From: Sandaracinaceae bacterium
GTDB taxonomy: Bacteria > Myxococcota_A > Polyangia > Polyangiales > Sandaracinaceae
Length of the DNA stretch: 7,735 bases
Direction: 5' to 3'
Assembly (NCBI GenBank): GCA_025056955.1
Contig: JANWYL010000145.1
Span: 1 to 7,735 of the forward strand
The notes under the pieces were generated by a model. It was not told the DNA's origin, ran no database searches, and was given only the letters and a program-made list of their open reading frames with translations. This document shows, one piece after another, positions 1-6,269 of the stretch (position 1 is its first letter; the number at the start of each line of letters is the position of its first letter). The translations under genes were made by a program, and so were the position numbers.

Positions 1-924
1 GTGATCCTTGTCGGAAGCAAGCACACCCCGATTGACAGCGAAAAGGCCCGCGCAGTGGGAGCCGATGCAACGGCCTTGAAGCCTTACGAATCGAGCTCCT
101 TCATTGAGCTCGTCAAAAACACGATCGCCAAGGCCAAGGCAGCGCCGCGCCCTGCCTTGCAAGAAAGCAAAGCCCCCCCCAAACCCCTCCTCGAACTCGA
201 AGACGAGCCAGAAGTGCTCATCACCTCAGAAGCTGAACCTCAAGAAGCCCCAAAGGTGGCTGCGGCCAGCGCTCCTGCGGCCCAAAAGCCCCAATCGCCT
301 CTTTCAGCTGGCCTGCGGGCCCCCGCCCTTTCCTCTGCCTCGCGGCCACCCCTGGGAGCGCCCACGGGCCCATCTTTAGGGCCAAAGCCAGGAGCGCCTG
401 CTCCCACCACAAGCCCGCTTCGGGGGCCAGCTTTGCCAGCGGCCTCTCCTCCCAAAAGCCCCCTTTCCCAAGAACCCCAGGCTGGCCCTGCCCGCTTGCG
501 TCAAGCTTCTTTTGGCTCTCCCCTCGCCCAGCGCGCTCCAACCCCAGAGCCCCTCGCTCCAAAAACACCTCTGGGCCCTGAGGAGGAACCAGAACGCCCC
601 CGCGTCGAAGCATCTCCTGGAGCACCTCCTGAAGCGCCCTCTCCCAAAGCCGAGCCGCCTCCCAGGGCAGAGGCCCCGCCCCAAGCCATTCCCCAAAGCG
701 CAAGCCCCCCTCCAGCCGCAGCCCTCCAAGCCACAAAGGCCATTGGCGCTGAACTGGCCTCAAAGCTCGATGGGCTTGAGCTCACTCCCGAGCAGCTCCA
801 GGCCATCCTCGCCCTCACCCGCGAAGTGATCGAGCGCGTCGTCTGGGAAGTGGTCCCCGAACTTGCCGAAACCATCATCCGCGAAGAAATCCGAAGGCTC
901 ACCCAGCCAAACGCAAAAAATTGA
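1..924 (+). CDS. Receiver-domain (response regulator-like) protein with long Pro/Ala-rich linker, 5'-truncated
   Basis: The frame is open from base 1 and ends in TGA at 922-924; the true start lies off the left edge, so the GTG at base 1 is probably internal. Residues 1-42 look like the last third of a CheY-like receiver domain: a beta4-like strand (VILVGS), a helix, then GADATALKPY with the conserved Lys-Pro pair (K27-P28) of beta5. The phosphoacceptor Asp would be upstream and is not visible. Residues about 45-245 are low complexity, rich in Pro, Ala, Ser, Glu and Lys, and probably a disordered tether. Residues 261-300 form a compact amphipathic segment with LTPEQLQAI and WEVVPELAE (W282), a C-terminal helix type I associate with deltaproteobacterial receiver proteins. 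The output is not a recognisable DNA-binding or enzyme domain, so a protein-interaction role is inferred. The receiver assignment is fairly sure, the biological role unknown. Confidence 0.75.
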   Translation: MILVGSKHTPIDSEKARAVGADATALKPYESSSFIELVKNTIAKAKAAPRPALQESKAPPKPLLELEDEPEVLITSEAEPQEAPKVAAASAPAAQKPQSPLSAGLRAPALSSASRPPLGAPTGPSLGPKPGAPAPTTSPLRGPALPAASPPKSPLSQEPQAGPARLRQASFGSPLAQRAPTPEPLAPKTPLGPEEEPERPRVEASPGAPPEAPSPKAEPPPRAEAPPQAIPQSASPPPAAALQATKAIGAELASKLDGLELTPEQLQAILALTREVIERVVWEVVPELAETIIREEIRRLTQPNAKN

Positions 925-927
925 GGC

Positions 928-945
928 GGTATCAAAAGCGATACC
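928..945. other. Small inverted repeat downstream of the receiver gene
   Basis: GGTATC (928-933) and GATACC (940-945) are perfect reverse complements around a 6-nt AAAAGC loop. It begins 4 nt after the stop codon of the receiver gene. No T-tract follows, so it is not a standard intrinsic terminator; it could stabilise a 3' end or be chance. Confidence 0.4.
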
Positions 946-951
946 TAACGG

Positions 952-967
952 GCCTTTGGGCAAAGGC
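952..967. other. Second inverted repeat, upstream of valS
   Basis: GCCTTT (952-957) and AAAGGC (962-967) are perfect reverse complements around GGGC. It lies 6 nt after the previous hairpin and 60-80 nt before the likely valS starts. It is followed by TTTGGG rather than a T-run. It could be a leader structure or a weak transcription stop. The leader is too short for a T-box and no such element is visible. Confidence 0.4.
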
Positions 968-1048
968 TTTGGGTGCTGGGAAGAGCGCTTGAAGCCGATT
1001 CAACTTCGTGTGGACGAGGTGGGGCTTTGCGTGCAAGTCTTTGGCTCG

Positions 1049-3748
1049 ATGGACGAGCCTTTTGATATCGAGCGCCTGCCTTTGCACTTCGATTCTGCCC
1101 AGGCCGAAGCCAAGTGGGACGCGTTGTGGAGCGCGCAAAGGATCTACGCCTGGGATCCAAGCCGCCCCCGGGAAGAGACCTTTGTGGTGGACACACCTCC
1201 TCCCACGGTGAGCGGCTCCCTTCACATGGGCCATGTGTTTTCCTACACCCACACGGACATCGTTGTCCGCCAGCGCCGCATGCGGGGGATGAACATCTTC
1301 TACCCCATGGGATGGGACGACAATGGCCTTCCCACCGAGCGGCGGGTGCAGAACTATTTCCACATCCGCTGTGATCCGAGCCTTCCATACGAAGAGGGCC
1401 TTGTGCTCGAGATGGCAGATGAAGCGACGAGGCGCTCTTCCAAGCCTCGCCCCGTGAGCCGCCGCAACTTCATCGAGCTCTGCCACCGCGTCACCCAAGA
1501 AGACGAAAAGGCCTTCGAGGCCCTCTTTCGGCGAATTGGGCTATCGGTCGATTGGAGCCAAAGCTATGCAACGATTGATGCCCACTCCAGGCGCATTGCC
1601 CAGTTGAGCTTTCTCGATCTTTACCAAAAAGGCCTGATCTACCACAGCGAATCCCCTACCCTCTGGGACATCGATTTCCAAACAGCCGTGGCGCAGGCCG
1701 AAGTTGAAGACAGGGTGAAGCCGGGCGCATACCACGAAATCACCTTTGGTGTGGAAGGTGGAGGATCATTCACCATCGCAACCACCCGCCCAGAACTTTT
1801 GCCTGCTTGTGTGGGTGTATGCACCCATCCTGAGGATGCACGCCATCGACACCTGATTGGGAAGCGAGCGATCACCCCGATTTTCCGCGTACCCGTACCC
1901 ATCTTCGCCAGCGAGCTCGTTGACCCTCAAAAGGGGACCGGGATCCTCATGGTGTGCACCTTTGGTGATCTCACTGACGTTGAATGGTGGCGCACCCACA
2001 AGCTCCCACTGCGCCCAATCATTGAAAGAAATGGCACCCTCAAGCCAATCACCTTTGGAAGCGATCTTTTCCCCTCTCTCAACCCCCAAAAGGCCAACGA
2101 TGCCTACCGTCAACTCACCGGCCTTTCGGTTGCAGAAGCCCGTCGTCGCATCGTCGAAATGCTCCGCGATCCCTCCCATTCGGCGACTGGGCCAGATCAC
2201 CAAGGTGGTGATTTTGCTCCCCTCCGAGGTGATCCCAAACCAATTCAACACCCGGTGAAGCACTACGAAAAAGGTGAAAGGCCCCTTGAAATCGTCCCAA
2301 CCTGGCAGTGGTTCGTGCGCTTGCTTCCAAGCCCCGAGCTTGCTTTCGATCCGCGGGCTGCCTTTATTGAGCAAGGGCAGGCGATTCAGTGGTGGCCTGA
2401 ATTCATGCGCGCACGTTACGAAAACTGGGTTCAGGGCCTCCATTCCGATTGGTGCATTTCAAGGCAGCGCTATTTTGGGGTGCCGATTCCGGTTTGGTAT
2501 CCGCTTCGCGAAGATGGGAGCATCGACCGGGAGCATCCCATTCTGCCCCCACCCGAAGCCTTGCCTGTCGACCCGATGAGCGAGCCACCGCCAGGCCGAA
2601 GCGAAAGCGAGCGCGGAAAGCCTGGGGGCTTTGTGGGGGAAGCCGATGTCTTTGACACTTGGTTTACGAGTTCGCTTACGCCGCAAATCAGTTCGCATTG
2701 GGTCCTCGACCCGGAGCGTCACCGCAAGCTCTTCCCTGGAGACATCCGCCCCCAAAGCCACGAAATCATCCGCACTTGGGCCTTCTACACGATTGTCAAG
2801 GCCTTTTTCCACGAGCGCAGTGTGCCGTGGCGCCATGTGCTCATCAGCGGCTGGATTCTCGATCCTGACCGCAAAAAGATGAGCAAATCCGCTGGAAATG
2901 TCGTCACTCCTGTCCGGCTGATCGACGAATACACGGCCGATGGCGTGCGCTACTGGGCGGCTTCGGCCAAGTTGGGGATGGACACGGCCTTTGATGAGAA
3001 GGTCCTCAAAGTGGGAAAGCGCTTGGTGACAAAAATCTACAACGCAAGCAAGTTCATCCTTTCCCAAAAAGGCGAGGCAAGCCTCGAAGCCATTGCTCAC
3101 CCCCTGGATCGCGCGCTGATCCATGAGCTTCGTGGCCTCATCGAGCGCGCAAGCCAAGCATTTGAGGCCTTCGACTTTGCGCATGCGCTCATGGAAACCG
3201 AGCACTTTTTTTGGTCGCGGCTCACAGACAGCTACCTTGAGTTTGCAAAAGGACGCGTCCGCGGCCTTCTCGGTTCAAAAGCGATGCAGCAAAGCGCGCT
3301 AAGCACCCTCGAAAGCGCTCTCGATGTTCTCCTTCGGCTTTTTGCCCCTTTTCTTCCCTTCATCACAGAAGAGGTATGGAGCTGGAAATTGGCCAAAAAG
3401 CGGGGCTTTCCCTCAATCCATCGGGCACCGTGGCCAGAGGTGGGGGAACTCAGCGCAGTGCCTTCTCCTGAGGATCCAGAGGCCCTCGAAATCGGCATTC
3501 GCCTCTATTCGGCCATCAACAAGGCCAAAACCCAAAGGCAAGCTTCTGTGGGGAGGGTCGTGCCCTTTGTTCAAATCGCTGCTTCAGAAGGGCTGGTCCA
3601 GCGGGTTGAGCCCATCCTCGCTGACATTCTCTTTGCTGCCCGCGTTGAAAAGCATGCGCTTGTGGCACGGCCTCATTTGAGCGAGGCGGATGGCTTTGTG
3701 ATTGAAGCGATTGAGATTGCGCCCAAAGACATGCGCGAAGAGGCTTAG
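1049..3748 (+). CDS. valS: Valine--tRNA ligase (archaeal/actinobacterial-like type)
   Basis: This cytoplasmic class I synthetase charges tRNA-Val with valine using ATP and edits misactivated threonine. From ATG 1049 it is 899 residues. Visible motifs are the HIGH box as HMGH (59-62) in TPPPTVSGSLHMGHVFSYTH, the stretch YPMGWDDNGLPTERR, the CP1 editing domain with ATTRPE (about 244-249) and KGTGILMVCTFGD (from 295), WCISRQ (468-473), DVFDTWFTSS (about 533-542) and an intact KMSKS (610-614), followed by a helical anticodon-binding domain. The protein ends soon after that domain with no C-terminal coiled coil, and VCTFGD in the editing site is typical of the archaeal/actinobacterial-like ValRS branch. 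Start choice: the frame is open back to ATG 863, but that 62-residue extension overlaps the receiver gene and does not resemble ValRS. GTG 1031, with a GAGGTGGGG purine stretch at 1016-1024, is a good alternative to ATG 1049. The stop codon overlaps that of the convergent PBP gene. Confidence 0.95.
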   Translation: MDEPFDIERLPLHFDSAQAEAKWDALWSAQRIYAWDPSRPREETFVVDTPPPTVSGSLHMGHVFSYTHTDIVVRQRRMRGMNIFYPMGWDDNGLPTERRVQNYFHIRCDPSLPYEEGLVLEMADEATRRSSKPRPVSRRNFIELCHRVTQEDEKAFEALFRRIGLSVDWSQSYATIDAHSRRIAQLSFLDLYQKGLIYHSESPTLWDIDFQTAVAQAEVEDRVKPGAYHEITFGVEGGGSFTIATTRPELLPACVGVCTHPEDARHRHLIGKRAITPIFRVPVPIFASELVDPQKGTGILMVCTFGDLTDVEWWRTHKLPLRPIIERNGTLKPITFGSDLFPSLNPQKANDAYRQLTGLSVAEARRRIVEMLRDPSHSATGPDHQGGDFAPLRGDPKPIQHPVKHYEKGERPLEIVPTWQWFVRLLPSPELAFDPRAAFIEQGQAIQWWPEFMRARYENWVQGLHSDWCISRQRYFGVPIPVWYPLREDGSIDREHPILPPPEALPVDPMSEPPPGRSESERGKPGGFVGEADVFDTWFTSSLTPQISSHWVLDPERHRKLFPGDIRPQSHEIIRTWAFYTIVKAFFHERSVPWRHVLISGWILDPDRKKMSKSAGNVVTPVRLIDEYTADGVRYWAASAKLGMDTAFDEKVLKVGKRLVTKIYNASKFILSQKGEASLEAIAHPLDRALIHELRGLIERASQAFEAFDFAHALMETEHFFWSRLTDSYLEFAKGRVRGLLGSKAMQQSALSTLESALDVLLRLFAPFLPFITEEVWSWKLAKKRGFPSIHRAPWPEVGELSAVPSPEDPEALEIGIRLYSAINKAKTQRQASVGRVVPFVQIAASEGLVQRVEPILADILFAARVEKHALVARPHLSEADGFVIEAIEIAPKDMREEA

Positions 3749-4989
3749 CGCTGCTTTTTTCTTTCGACAAAAAACCACCGCAAGGCCTCAACGGCCGCTT
3801 GGTTGGCCTTGATGCGCCATTCAGGGCGATTGATGAGAAGGACGCCAATTGCGATCTCTGGCGCCTCGGCTGGCGCAAAGCCAACCCACCAAGTGTAGCC
3901 GCGGTAGGGCCGATCTTCGCTCAGTGTACCGGTTTTTCCGGCAATTCGAACACCTGGAATGAAGGGACGGCCTTGGGCATCGTGGAAAGCCGCACGCGAA
4001 GTGCCACGGGTGACGGTGAGCTCCATCATTTTCGCAAGTGCTTGGGCCAATTCTGGGCTTGTCACCCGCCGAAAAACCCGGGGATGAGAGCGGTAGATGG
4101 TTCGGCCTTGCCCGTCGATGACGCGCTCAACAAGGCTTGGCGTAGGCATTTCGCCACGCCTTGCGATTGCAGCCGCAATCAGGGCTCCGTGGAGGGGCGA
4201 GAGGTGAGAATGCCAAAAGCCAGCTGCTGCCCGCGCACGCTCGAGGCGGTCTTCAGGGATATCGATTTTTGAAATGCCCACGGGAAGCTCAAAAGGCAAC
4301 GCTTCCCCAAAACCAAAGCGGCGGGCCACCTGCTCCAAACGCTCCCGGCTGAGGTGGCGATCGGCCAAGCGGGCAAAAACCACATTCAAAGAAGCGCCCA
4401 AGGCCTCAGAGAGGGTTGCGCATTCGCGATCGAGGGGGCTCGCCTCGAGATGGGCAAGGACGATCCGGCGCTCTCCGCCGTGAAAACAGACGCGCTCGCT
4501 GGCGCTCACACCTTCTTCGAGCAAGGCAGCGGCGCTAATAATCTTGAAAATCGAAGCCGCTGGAAAGCTCGCATCGCTTGCCCGGTCGTGCCCATCGTTT
4601 TTTGGGTGACTGACGTAGGCCAATACCCGTCCTGAACGGGGTTCAATTGCCACAAATCCCGCTCCAGGGACAGCATATCTCGAAAAAAAGCCCTCCATGT
4701 GGGCTTGGAAAGAGGCATCGATGCTGAGGACTGCCGTTAAACCTCCCTCGAGATCAACAAGGTAGCGATCGTCCTCAATCCGGCGCTTCTTCCAGTCAAA
4801 GCCCTCCTTCCAGTTTGGCGCATCGCTTTTTTGGGGAGGCGCCTTTTGAAGAGCAGCCAAAGCAGAAGGAGGTGGAGCCCCCGGCCGATCGCTTTTTGAA
4901 GGTGCTGTTTCGTATGCTGCAAGGGGCGGAGAAAGGACCCAGCCTGCAAGCAAAGCCAGTGCTCCAAAAGCCCAAGCCCGAAAGGGCAT
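3745..4989 (-). CDS. Secreted penicillin-binding transpeptidase, single domain
   Basis: It probably cross-links peptidoglycan peptides in the periplasm as a DD-transpeptidase and would be acylated by beta-lactams. Counting from ATG 4989 (414 residues), residues 1-26 look like a signal peptide or membrane anchor (Arg4, hydrophobic 5-19, LAA near 26). A Pro/Ala/Lys-rich linker follows to about 60, then a class B PBP-like entry region with LSIDASFQ and GAGFVAIEPRSGRVLAYVS. All three catalytic motifs are present: SxxK as SIFK (146-149), SxN as SLN (200-202) and KTG (352-354, in AGKTGTLSEDRPYRGYTWWVGFAP). There is no dimerisation or PASTA domain, so it is shorter than FtsI or PBP2. The start is uncertain: the frame is open to 5259, with alternatives ATG 5025, ATG 5055 and GTG 5070 (GGGAG 10 nt upstream). 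I prefer 4989 for its signal peptide and the upstream GGAGG. A penicillin-interacting enzyme with another role, such as a carboxypeptidase, cannot be excluded. Confidence 0.9.
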   Translation of the reverse strand: MPFRAWAFGALALLAGWVLSPPLAAYETAPSKSDRPGAPPPSALAALQKAPPQKSDAPNWKEGFDWKKRRIEDDRYLVDLEGGLTAVLSIDASFQAHMEGFFSRYAVPGAGFVAIEPRSGRVLAYVSHPKNDGHDRASDASFPAASIFKIISAAALLEEGVSASERVCFHGGERRIVLAHLEASPLDRECATLSEALGASLNVVFARLADRHLSRERLEQVARRFGFGEALPFELPVGISKIDIPEDRLERARAAAGFWHSHLSPLHGALIAAAIARRGEMPTPSLVERVIDGQGRTIYRSHPRVFRRVTSPELAQALAKMMELTVTRGTSRAAFHDAQGRPFIPGVRIAGKTGTLSEDRPYRGYTWWVGFAPAEAPEIAIGVLLINRPEWRIKANQAAVEALRWFFVERKKQR

Positions 4990-5000
4990 GGGGCTTTTGG
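4964..5000. repeat. 37-nt near-perfect palindrome over the PBP start codon
   Basis: The outer arms CCAAAAGCCC (4964-4973) and GGGCTTTTGG (4991-5000) are perfect 10-bp reverse complements. Nested inside, GCCC (4976-4979) and GGGC (4984-4987) flank a GAAA tetraloop as read on the plus strand. The gaps are AA on one side and ATG (4988-4990) on the other. In PBP mRNA the preferred AUG (complement of 4987-4989) falls at the internal bulge between the two stems. It could be a translational control hairpin, a protein-binding site, or a sign that the true start is further upstream. Confidence 0.7.
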
Positions 5001-5149
5001 GCCTCCGATCCGATTCTGGACCCATGTGCTTTTCAGCATCGTTCTCCAAGGCCATGCTTGCATCGTGCACGTGCCTGAATCTCCCGTCAAAAAGCAGGAA
5101 CTCCCAGCCCCCCTGGCATCTCCGCCCAAATTGACAGATACTTTTCAAT
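4990..5149. promoter_or_regulatory. Divergent intergenic region between the PBP and FHA-GGDEF genes
   Basis: The two genes are transcribed away from each other, so promoters for both should lie in this stretch of about 160 nt, or about 80-95 nt if the PBP starts at 5070 or 5055. No strong sigma-70 promoter is visible. The best plus-strand candidate is CTGGCA (5113-5118), an 18-nt gap and GATACT (5137-5142), each box matching 4 of 6 consensus bases. It would place transcription start almost on GTG 5150. I see no clear operator repeat apart from the palindrome at 4964-5000. Confidence 0.35.
5002..5006 (-). promoter_or_regulatory. Candidate ribosome binding site for the PBP gene (GGAGG)
   Basis: The plus-strand CCTCC at 5002-5006 reads GGAGG on the minus strand, 12 nt before ATG 4989. 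This is the best match to a Shine-Dalgarno site near any ATG candidate, although the spacing is long. One arm of the 37-nt palindrome lies between this site and the start codon, so folding would change the effective spacing or block initiation. Confidence 0.4.
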
Positions 5150-6055
5150 GTGAGTTCCGACGAGCGGAGCACCGATCCTGAGCACACGGTTGTCACAACG
5201 ATTGTTCCTGCGCTCAGAGAAGACAAGAAGCAGGCGCGAGAAGGTTGCTTGGTGATCATCTATGGAGCAGAGCTTGGCCGCCGCATTCCCCTAAACAGTG
5301 AATCCATTTTGATTGGCCGATCTTCAAAATGCGACGTTCAGATCGAGCAAGAAAGCGTCTCTCGCACCCACCTTCGCATCCAGCGTCTTGGTGGAAATTA
5401 CATTGCAACCGATCTCGGGTCTACAAATGGCACTTACATCAACGATGTGAAAATCGTAGGTGATGTCATCCTCCGCGATGGTGATCAAATCAAGGTGGGG
5501 CAAACCATCTTCAAATTCATTTCAGGCGATAACATCGAGTCCGCCTACTACGAAGAAATTTATAACGTCATGACCACAGACGGCCTGACTGGCCTCCACA
5601 ACAAGCGCTTTTTCGACGAAGCCTTGGAACGCGAGATCCAGCGCTCGAAGCGCTACGAGCGCATTTTTTCTTTGCTCCTTTTCGACGTGGACCACTTCAA
5701 GCGCATCAATGACACCTATGGGCATCTGGCAGGCGATGCGGTCCTGCGTCAACTGGGAAGCCTTCTGCGTGCGCGCGTCCGAAAGACAGACGTCCCTGCC
5801 CGGATTGGAGGGGAAGAATTCGCCGTGCTTGTGCCTGAAGTGCCTTTGAGCGGCGCTTTCAGCATGGCCGAAAAACTGCGGAAATCAGTCGAGGAAAATT
5901 GCTTTTCCTTTGAAAGTCAAAGGATTCCGGTGACAATCAGCATCGGTGTCGCCGAGTGGAACCCAAAGGTGCGCTCCGGAGAAGAATTGATCGCCACTGC
6001 CGACCAAAAGCTCTATGAAGCAAAACGCAGAGGCCGAAATCAGGTGGTGGTGTAA
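5150..6055 (+). CDS. FHA-GGDEF diguanylate cyclase
   Basis: It makes the second messenger c-di-GMP from two GTP and is probably cytoplasmic, as no signal peptide or membrane segment is seen. It has 301 residues. Residues 1-31 are a polar, Thr-rich tail (EHTVVTTIVP). An FHA phosphothreonine-binding domain spans about 32-125, with GRSSKCDV (56-63), SRTH (71-74) and GSTNGTYIN (90-98). The GGDEF domain spans about 140-301: DGLTGLHNKRFF, FDVDHFKRINDTYGH (metal-site D179), the active-site loop GGEEF (220-224) and the inhibitory RxxD site RKTD (211-214) exactly five residues upstream. Catalysis and product inhibition therefore both look intact. GTG 5150 is the first possible start, since an in-frame TGA lies at 5132-5134, and it has no clear ribosome binding site. 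GTG 5252 has GAGAAGG 7 nt upstream but would remove the tail and clip the first FHA strand. FHA input suggests control by Ser/Thr kinases. Confidence 0.95.
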   Translation: MSSDERSTDPEHTVVTTIVPALREDKKQAREGCLVIIYGAELGRRIPLNSESILIGRSSKCDVQIEQESVSRTHLRIQRLGGNYIATDLGSTNGTYINDVKIVGDVILRDGDQIKVGQTIFKFISGDNIESAYYEEIYNVMTTDGLTGLHNKRFFDEALEREIQRSKRYERIFSLLLFDVDHFKRINDTYGHLAGDAVLRQLGSLLRARVRKTDVPARIGGEEFAVLVPEVPLSGAFSMAEKLRKSVEENCFSFESQRIPVTISIGVAEWNPKVRSGEELIATADQKLYEAKRRGRNQVVV

Positions 6056-6269
6056 AGGATTTGCGCTTTTCACCGAGCCATCCGCTCATCCTCCTCTAGG
6101 GCAGTTGGCGTGCCTGAACGCCAATACCACCATTAAGCAAGCGCATCAAAATCCCGTGCGTGAAAATCTGCGCTGCCATCCGTGGTTGAAAAAGAAGGCA
6201 TCATTTCACAGCCCCAAGCCCTTCCTCCATGCTTGCGAGAGTGGGCGGAAAAAGTAAGATCCACCTTAT
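6056..6269. other. Intergenic gap without a convincing gene
   Basis: This 214-nt stretch follows the cyclase stop codon. It holds one small inverted repeat (6105-6124) and stop codons breaking the frames. An 80-codon frame (6015-6257) crosses it but overlaps the cyclase end and has no recognisable content. A weak promoter-like pair lies near the right end: TTGCGA (6233-6238), a 16-nt gap and TAAGAT (6255-6260). It would start transcription within a few bases of ATG 6270. Confidence 0.5.
6105..6124. other. Small hairpin downstream of the diguanylate cyclase
   Basis: TTGGCG (6105-6110) and CGCCAA (6119-6124) are perfect reverse complements around an 8-nt loop, 50 nt after the cyclase stop. No T-run follows on either strand, so it is at best an atypical terminator or a 3'-end stabilising structure. 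Confidence 0.4.

Noticed and set aside
221..935. Minus-strand frames of 144 and 180 codons (501-935, 221-763)
   Set aside because: They are shadows of the GC- and Pro/Ala-codon-rich linker, with low-complexity Gly/Arg/Leu/Trp-rich translations.
863..1048. N-terminal extension of valS back to ATG 863
   Set aside because: It overlaps the conserved C-terminal helix of the receiver protein in another frame, has no ValRS similarity, and crosses two hairpins.
925..1048. T-box or other amino-acid-responsive leader ahead of valS
   Set aside because: The gap is only about 106-124 nt, with no T-box core and no terminator T-run.
1766..3205. Minus-strand frames of 225 and 248 codons (1766-2443, 2459-3205)
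   Set aside because: They are entirely antisense to well-conserved valS motifs and have no recognisable content.
5131..5136. TTGACA, a perfect -35 box
   Set aside because: Bases 16-18 nt downstream fall inside the cyclase coding start (around GTTCCG) and do not resemble a -10 box.
6015..6257. 80-codon plus-strand frame between the cyclase and the surface protein
   Set aside because: It overlaps the cyclase C-terminus, has no ribosome binding site, and its translation looks non-protein-like.
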